Shown here in pieces: positions 58,101-64,000 of a stretch of 64,000 nucleotides of DNA. The first letter of the stretch is position 1. Every line of letters starts with the position of its first letter. The position numbers were made by a program, and so were the translations under genes. Below the pieces are notes generated by a model that did not search any database, was not told where the DNA came from, and worked only from the letters and a program-made list of their open reading frames with translations. The DNA is taken from contig NC_058154.1 of the NCBI RefSeq assembly GCF_011075055.1, positions 9,369,620 through 9,433,619 of the forward strand, in the 5' to 3' direction. The DNA comes from Mangifera indica. Its lineage: Eukaryota > Streptophyta > Magnoliopsida > Sapindales > Anacardiaceae.

Positions 58101-59660
58101 CTATGATCAATGTCTGATCCTCTTGTCATAGTTTTACCATCCTATCGATATATTATTGGTACAATCATATGAATGAGGTATATACAAATTGAATACAATA
58201 AATCCTATATTAAAAGATAATATGAAATTACAATTATAAATATCAAATGCGATTGACTTTAGGGCAACTATCTAACATGTTACCCATAGATTAACATACT
58301 AATACCGTGAGTCTAATGATTAACAAGGAGACATGACAACTAGGACTAGAAAGCCTTATAGATTGGTCACTAGAGTGGGTACATAGATTCCCTTTATTCA
58401 GTTGAGTCCCCGAACCTTAGAATTGAATGGAGAATAAACTTGGGTAAATAAGCAAAATGATAGATTTGATTGATTGATTGTAGGATAGATCATTCATATT
58501 TACTAAATGTGATTTGTTCACTCCCTTCCTTTTACTTTTGTAAGTGAGAGATACAGAAGTGACGATGAAGAGTCGACTGATTAGTGATGGAGTGGCATGC
58601 AACTGATGGACTAATAGGAATCCTCTTTTCTATTTTATGATTGTGATTATGGATTTTTACACATATGGATGTTATTTTCATTTGGATTTTCACTATAATG
58701 CTTGAAATTAAATTGATGACTGGATATTATTTATTATTATTAAAAATTGAGGGTATTCAAACTTTAGAGATTTGAGCATGTTTATTTGTTTTGATTTATG
58801 CATGCATGGTAATGATTTAGTAGCACTTTACCTTGAGGAATGAGACTTTTTGGGTGGAGTGTTATAAATCTCCATTATCAATCAACAATGGGAGTACAAA
58901 GTTTAGCCTAGATAAACTGGAGACATACACCAACTCTCTAGATCTAACAATCTTGGAGAAAAAGAACATGTTTTGACAAGCCAAAGAAAGTTACTTACAA
59001 AAAATAAGGGATCAAATTTAGGCTCAATAACTCTTTGTTTGAAACTTTAAAACTGATTGCCATTGTTTTAGAATGAAGAAAAATGAGTTATATCTACACG
59101 TCAAATTTCAGCTCATTCCAATCATGGATCAATCTTGATCAAATTAGTTGATCAAAATAGGTTGGAGCCTTAAAACCCAGAAATTTCTATATTATTTATT
59201 TTTGTCTTTCAAGTTATCTTCACTCATTTACCTTTTTCTCCTGTAGAGTTTTATTCAGTTAATACTCCATATGGACTTGAAATATCATATGGCTTTACTT
59301 ATGAGATCCTTGTAAACAAGAAAACTAAATAGAACAAAAAGCTATTTTCCATATGAGGCATCAAATTAAACCAAATTTCTTTGCTTTATTGTGTTATTAT
59401 CTATTTTAACTTTCTTCGTTCTTGTTGGATTAACCAACATTTTCAGGAAGTTTTATTTCGAAGATTTTTTATATGCTAAACAATATCTGAATGTGAAGTT
59501 ATGTTGAGGAAAATCTGGATGTTTTTTAGTAAGGAATTTTGGATGAAACTAGAGCCAAAAATTTTCTACATGTTTTGTTAACTGGACATGGAGCAACACA
59601 TAAAAATTGGCTTTGGGTTGAGTGTTTTATACAGGAATTCTTACACGGGTTGCATTTGGG
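55160..59660. other. Gene-free block (unit 2 copy of 16237-20734)
   Basis: Aligns with the unit 1 block over its length. No gene or transposon domain is recognised. One small addition (GGGTTCTGTGATTGAATGTG near 56957) is absent from unit 1. Confidence 0.45.
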
Positions 59661-59751
59661 TCAAACTATTTGTGAACTGGGTTGTGTTCAGACCTTAGAG
59701 AGTTTGGTGAATTCAGAGCCCATTACAGAGTTTAGTTTTTCAAAATTTTTT

Positions 59752-60048
59752 GAGTAAAACCACCCCCAAGCGCTATCCATGTTATTTTTCTTATGTTACC
59801 CCATCAATTATATCAGGTCGTAGATTATATTTGTGTAATAGGTAGATATTGTGATTGATTTATTTTTTTTAGAAAATCTAATGTACTTGTAAACTCTTAT
59901 GAGTAAAACCACCCAAAGCTCCATCCTTGTTATTTTTCTTAGGTTACCCCATCAATTCTATCAAGTAGTAGAAGATATTTGTATAATAGGTAGATATTGT
60001 GATTGATTTATTTTTTTAGAAGATCTGATGTACTTGTAAACTCTTATT
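59752..60048. repeat. 149-bp tandem duplication (unit 2 copy)
   Basis: Copies start at 59752 and 59901, as at 20814 and 20963. Confidence 0.8.
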
Positions 60049-60775
60049 GGATAGCAGTTGAATTAGATAAATGTATCATGTTAGTTACACTTCGGATATA
60101 GTATCTATGACCCAAAAAGAATATTATAGAGATATGAACCTTTGAAGAATCACATCTTTAGAAACCCTTCTTTTTCTTGTTATGACTGGATTTTGATATC
60201 AAATGATATAAACATTGAGAGAACTATATTTCAAAAACTGGCTGATGAGATTAGAGAGCCAAAAATCATATAAATCTCATATAAAAAACCCACACTTAAA
60301 CATTTGTTGACATGCATTAGTGTATGTTAAGAGCCCTAGAGTAACATATGAAATTTGAATTTTATATTGGAAAGTATGAGTTTTTAGTGTGAGATTTATA
60401 TAACTTTGAATTCTCTAATTTCAATAGCTAATATCGGAGCTAGTATCACATCTTCTAATTGCAATAATTGCACTGTTCACTTGACAAAACAAAATGAAGT
60501 AACACACATGTTGCTATAAAACAAACTTATTAAACAATACATATATTGGTGAGATAGGATGAATGATAACACAGATATAAGAATAACATGCATGCCAGAC
60601 TACAAATATTAGTAAGGTAAATTATGATTAATCCGTTTGATTTATGCCTACATGACAGAATAACATAATCGAAAGAGTATTATTAAGTAAGAGGACTTCC
60701 AATTATTGGAAGATATATTTATTAACCCAAAACATGCTTTTATATATATATATCTATTAGGGAGGAAAAGATGGT
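60049..60775. other. Module 2 downstream flank of A6 (unit 2)
   Basis: Non-coding counterpart of 21111-21852. Confidence 0.5.
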
Positions 60776-61057
60776 CTAATTTCCAATTCCAGGTCTTGGA
60801 ACAGTCCTCAAAATTGGGTCATCCCTGGCAATGTGCTTGCTAATTATCAGCCTTTCATTTATACCAACTTTGTAACTTTCACCACTGGGAGAAAATGTAG
60901 CAGAGTCCTTTTCAAAGGAAGGTGGAGCTGAATTCTCCACTACATCAAGAGGGATGTTCATTTTCTCCACGCTTACGACCTTTCTGCCTTCCAAAGAAGA
61001 TGTACAGAAGATAGCAACAAAAAGAAAGGTAAGAGCAATTTTGCGCAAAGAAGCCAT
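60776..61057 (-). CDS. CEP14: CEP14-like secreted peptide precursor A6, 93 aa, altered motif
   Basis: The unit 2 copy of A2: intact signal peptide (1 to about 24, here SLEGRK as in most family members), pro-region RKVVSVEKMNIPLDVV and FSPSGESYK. The C-terminal domain reads DDPILRTVPRPGIGN, so the serine of the conserved S-P-G-x-G core is Arg. The rest of the frame shows no disabling change. A TATA box (complement of 61132-61138) and W-box (complement of 61157-61162) are kept. The peptide may be secreted but recognised poorly, or may be drifting; the frame is too young for its integrity to prove function. Confidence 0.7.
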   Translation of the reverse strand: MASLRKIALTFLFVAIFCTSSLEGRKVVSVEKMNIPLDVVENSAPPSFEKDSATFSPSGESYKVGINERLIISKHIARDDPILRTVPRPGIGN

Positions 61058-61131
61058 GCAAAATGCAATATTTCAGAAAAAAGAATGTTATTTAAGTAAT
61101 AATGAGGTGATGTTGCATTGCGACTCTTGGT

Positions 61132-61162
61132 TTATATAAGGGAAGTGAGGCACAAAGGTCAA
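61132..61162 (-). promoter_or_regulatory. TATA box and W-box of A6
   Basis: TATATAA (complement of 61132-61138) and TTGACC (complement of 61157-61162), in the same spacing as for A2. Confidence 0.5.
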
Positions 61163-61169
61163 AATAGTT

Positions 61170-62695
61170 TGGCTGCTGTCAATCACTAGACTTGTGCCAT
61201 GAAATAGCCTGTGAATGGTGGGTTAGGTAAATTTAAACTAGCTGTTGGATTTTGTTTTCTTGTTTTGCATGCATTATCCAGAATCTAAATGTGAGAATTA
61301 AGAGGCTTGTTTTTTCAGTAACCCCATTTACCAGATAAATGCACAAAGATAATAGCATTTACAGATATATTTATGCAAATAATGTTAATGAATATAACAA
61401 CCGTGCTCCGCATAATATGATTTAGTTTCTAGTTTTGGACCTAACTCTTGGATTTCACTTTTCTGATAATTAAAATTTTGAGTGACAAGTTCAAGGCGTC
61501 ATTTGGAGTTGAAGTGTGTTTTGAACCCACTGGATTGTAGAAACTCATTTGGAGAAATTTGCATTTCAAAGAAAAGTCTAAGCATATACAATAAATGTCA
61601 TCGATATGTCGATCTATAAAAACTTACACCTTGAAATATCATCAGGGAATTTGAACCGTTGTTCTTATGTTTAGAATTCCTTTTATTCTCCACTCAAACT
61701 ATTTTTGGGGACTGTTGATGGATATTTTATCCTGAGAAATGTGGATGGGGACTTCTAGTAGAAAAGTTACACGCTTTTTCATAGCTGGCAATGGTAAATT
61801 TTAACTCCTTAGATTCTAATAATCACTGATCAGATTACCAGTCCTTTTATCATCCTACTGGAGAAATGGATCCCAAGTCAGCCCTTGCATTTTAACAAAA
61901 GCTTATAATATTTCTTCCATGCGATTAGAAATTAGAGTCCCCTAGCCCTTTCTATAGTTTGCATTAAAATTATTTTTAAAAATATATGCTTACACTTTTA
62001 GGTAGGGTTGAATTTGATTCAAATTTGTTCAAGTTCGGAAATGATTTTGGTTTGAATAAATCTAAAACGAGCTCAACTTGAACAAACGTGAGCTCAAGCT
62101 TAGACATGAGAGTTATATAATATTTTCAAGCTCAAACTTTAGAGGTGTTTTGCTTGCTAAACTTGTGAGTCGAAAACATTTTGATACAAATTAATCAAAA
62201 TAATATCGTTTTGATTAATATGCATAAAAACAAGTTCATTTTAGTTATTTTTGCTCAGCTACAGTAACAAACCAAGCTCAAAACTCGATTTGGGCTTGAA
62301 TCAGATCTAGCTCTACTTTTAGGTTGTTTTTGTCACCCAACAAAAATAATCATATGATGCTTTATTGTATTATTATTAAGATTGTTCACAATGATTATTG
62401 AATCTCTTAACATATAGTTATTGACCATTTCACCATCAGATAAATTCAATAATCATTATGTTACCAGAAAATTCATGCCCCTTATTGTGTTTATAATGTA
62501 ACATAATAGCCCAAAAAATAAACAATAGCAAGGCACATATATCAGCTAGCTTATTTTATTACACAACTTTGAAATTTCATAAACATTTTGAATGCTACCA
62601 TAATGAAGCACATACATATATGTGCTTACAGCATAGCACTCTTAAAACAATAACAGATAAACTCATTCAACAATTATAAATATAGGTGATTATGT
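61170..62695. other. Spacer between A6 and B4
   Basis: Non-coding counterpart of 22240-23773, with the AAACGAGCTCAACTTG-type degenerate repeat near 62000-62330. Confidence 0.5.
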
Positions 62696-62999
62696 TTAGA
62701 GGAAATCATGCCATATGGCCAATTCCAGGACTTGGAACTGATGAATCAGAACTTTGCCATCCTGGGAAATCTCCACTGTAATCCACTTCTTATTTGTAGT
62801 CAATTTATAATCAAAATTTCCGCCAGGAGGTTTTTCAGTGCCCTTATCAAATGCACTTAGAATCAAATTCTTCTCCGGAGCAGGGACCTTTATTATCTCC
62901 AAGCTCAAGACCCTTCTTCCGTCCAAGGAGGGTACGTTGAAGATGGTTCTAACAACAATTTTGCTCAAAGATAAGAGCAGTTTTGCTCAAACAACCCAT
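62696..62999 (-). pseudogene. CEP-like paralogue B4, frameshifted at both ends
   Basis: The unit 2 copy of B1. The ATG (62999) lies in a different frame from the pro-region (DGRRVLSLEIIKVPAPEKN), as in B1 but with one A fewer. In addition one base is missing at the position of GATGAATTCAG in B1 (here GATGAATCAG, about 62740-62750), which shifts the frame just before the PSPGIGH motif, so the peptide is lost. The second hit is specific to unit 2. Confidence 0.7.
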
Positions 63000-63023
63000 G
63001 AAAGATAATTTGAAAGAAAATGT

Positions 63024-63591
63024 TGTGATACCCTTAGACAAATCACACATTGACAAAACACGAGAGAGATGCTAGGTCTGTCTGTACTTTGTTTGTGTAT
63101 CCCACATCAGTTAGGGTTGAGAGGATTTGATTGATTAAATAGTTTATAAGTTCCTCAAATTGTCAAGACAGAAGCAAAACCATGACGAATTGTGTATCTA
63201 GAGTGAACAATATTTTTACAGTGGGCCAGTGGACTAGGGATGTTATAAATGGTATCAGAGTGGCTCTATGTGTGCTCTTGAGTGATGGTGGGACAAACCT
63301 TAGCGAAAATGATAAGTCTCGTAAAGGGGGGTGTATGTGATACTCTTAAGCAAATCTCATTTCAGCAAAACACGGGCACAAAAGAGATGTTGGGTTTTTC
63401 AGTACTTTGTCTATATATCCCACATTAGTTAAGAGTGGGAGGATTTGATTGGTTAAATAGTCTGTGAGCTGCTCAAATTGTCAAAACGTATTTTGGTTTG
63501 CAAAGCCAAGAAGCAAAACCATAATGAATTGTGTGTCTAAAATTGAAAATATCTTGACAGTGGGTCAAGTTACTGGATCAGAGATGTTACA
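63024..63591 (+). mobile_element. TRIM element (unit 2 copy)
   Basis: 5' LTR 63024-63247, canonical primer site TGGTATCAGAG (63250-63260), purine tract near 63323-63331 and 3' LTR 63336-63591. Perfect AATGT target duplication (63019-63023 and 63592-63596). 568 bp, like its unit 1 copy, and also about 25 bp upstream of the B start codon. Confidence 0.88.
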
Positions 63592-63841
63592 AATGTAGGC
63601 AGTACTAATATAAAGGGATTTATATACTTGCTTATATGCTTTATTCTGACTATATATCATGGAGAAGAAGCCAAAGGTTCAAATTAGTTTGGCTCCAGTC
63701 AGTACGCAACTTGATGTGTTTGAAATTGAAGTAACTTGCTGGAATGTCATTTTGAATGTTGAGTTTGGTACGATAGAACTAGGGTTGGATCATAACCGAG
63801 CTTGTTCGAGTTTAAGCTAACACGTATATTTAAAATAGATA

Positions 63842-64000
63842 ATGAACACTAAGCTGAGGGCTTTTCATGTCTGCTTTTTCTTACAGATTTTATCCTCTTC
63901 TATATATTTACATTGCTGCAGGCCACTTGAAATGGAGAAAAATACTGAAAACTAACAAAAATTTAAGGCATGTAGATTACGGCCACAGTGAGAGTAGTGT
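63842..64000 (+). pseudogene. Block C6 (unit 2 copy of C2), cut by window end
   Basis: Begins ATGAACACTAAGCTGAGG with the same frame-shifting single-T loss as C2, so the conserved basic segment is out of frame with the ATG. It runs off the window end within the DYGHSESS segment. Confidence 0.4.

Larger units (their letters stand above)
41474..64000. repeat. Unit 2 of the ~38-kb tandem duplication (truncated by window end)
   Basis: This is the direct copy of 3184 to about 25062. It differs by scattered substitutions and several large indels: about 500 bp extra at 42166-42664, a hAT-like MITE at 43049-43428, about 770 bp missing near 47999, and an LTR inserted in the A5 pseudogene at 50294. 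The last window base corresponds to the middle of block C2. Confidence 0.85.

Noticed and set aside
1..64000. Search for tRNA or rRNA genes
   Set aside because: No A/B-box-plus-cloverleaf arrangement or rRNA-like sequence was recognised by eye; TGGTATCAGAG matches are retrotransposon primer sites.

Overview
This window is AT-rich nuclear DNA from a flowering plant, most likely a eudicot. The evidence is an intron-poor plant-specific DUF641 gene, small secreted-peptide genes of plant type, Ty1/copia and Ty3/gypsy fragments with plant initiator-Met tRNA primer sites, a TRIM element, CACTA and hAT-type non-autonomous elements, and many hairpin MITEs. I saw no bacterial operons, rRNA, tRNA or CRISPR. 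The genus cannot be fixed from the sequence.

Layout. Positions 1-3183 hold a hairpin MITE and one well-formed gene, a DUF641 protein of the GIL1/IRKI/UNE1 family (1111-2505 +). From 3184 the rest is best read as a head-to-tail duplication. Unit 1 spans 3184-41473 (about 38.3 kb). Unit 2 starts at 41474 and is cut by the window end, at the point matching about 25062 in unit 1. Unit 1 has four related 5-7 kb modules. Each carries, on the minus strand, a small CEP14-like peptide gene ('A') and usually a diverged paralogue ('B'), followed on the plus strand by a conserved block 'C'. Module 1 (about 9.5-16.4 kb) has A1 (nonsense) and C1, has lost B, and is interrupted by a copia element. Module 2 (about 20.7-25.6 kb) has A2, B1 with a TRIM in its leader, and C2. 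Module 3 (about 25.6-31.0 kb) has A3, B2 and C3. Module 4 (about 31.0-37.7 kb) has A4, B3 and C4 plus a CACTA-like element and a hAT-like MITE. Unit 1 ends in a decayed minus-strand copia piece (38.3-38.9 kb) and a truncated gypsy element (39.2-41.47 kb). Unit 2 repeats module 1 (A5, copia, C5) and module 2 (A6, B4, TRIM, C6).

Biology. The recognisable genes are the DUF641 gene and the A-type peptide genes. Four A copies are full length (A2, A3, A4, A6). They have a signal peptide and end in V-P-S-P-G-I-G-N (P-R-P in A6), the C-terminal signature of group II C-terminally encoded peptides. From memory, Arabidopsis CEP14 (At1g29290) lies next to the DUF641 gene UNE1 (At1g29300), so this looks like conserved microsynteny followed by local expansion and decay. 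All four B copies are frame-disrupted. Most of the remaining sequence is transposon relics, and the duplicated modules act as natural empty-site controls for dating their insertions.
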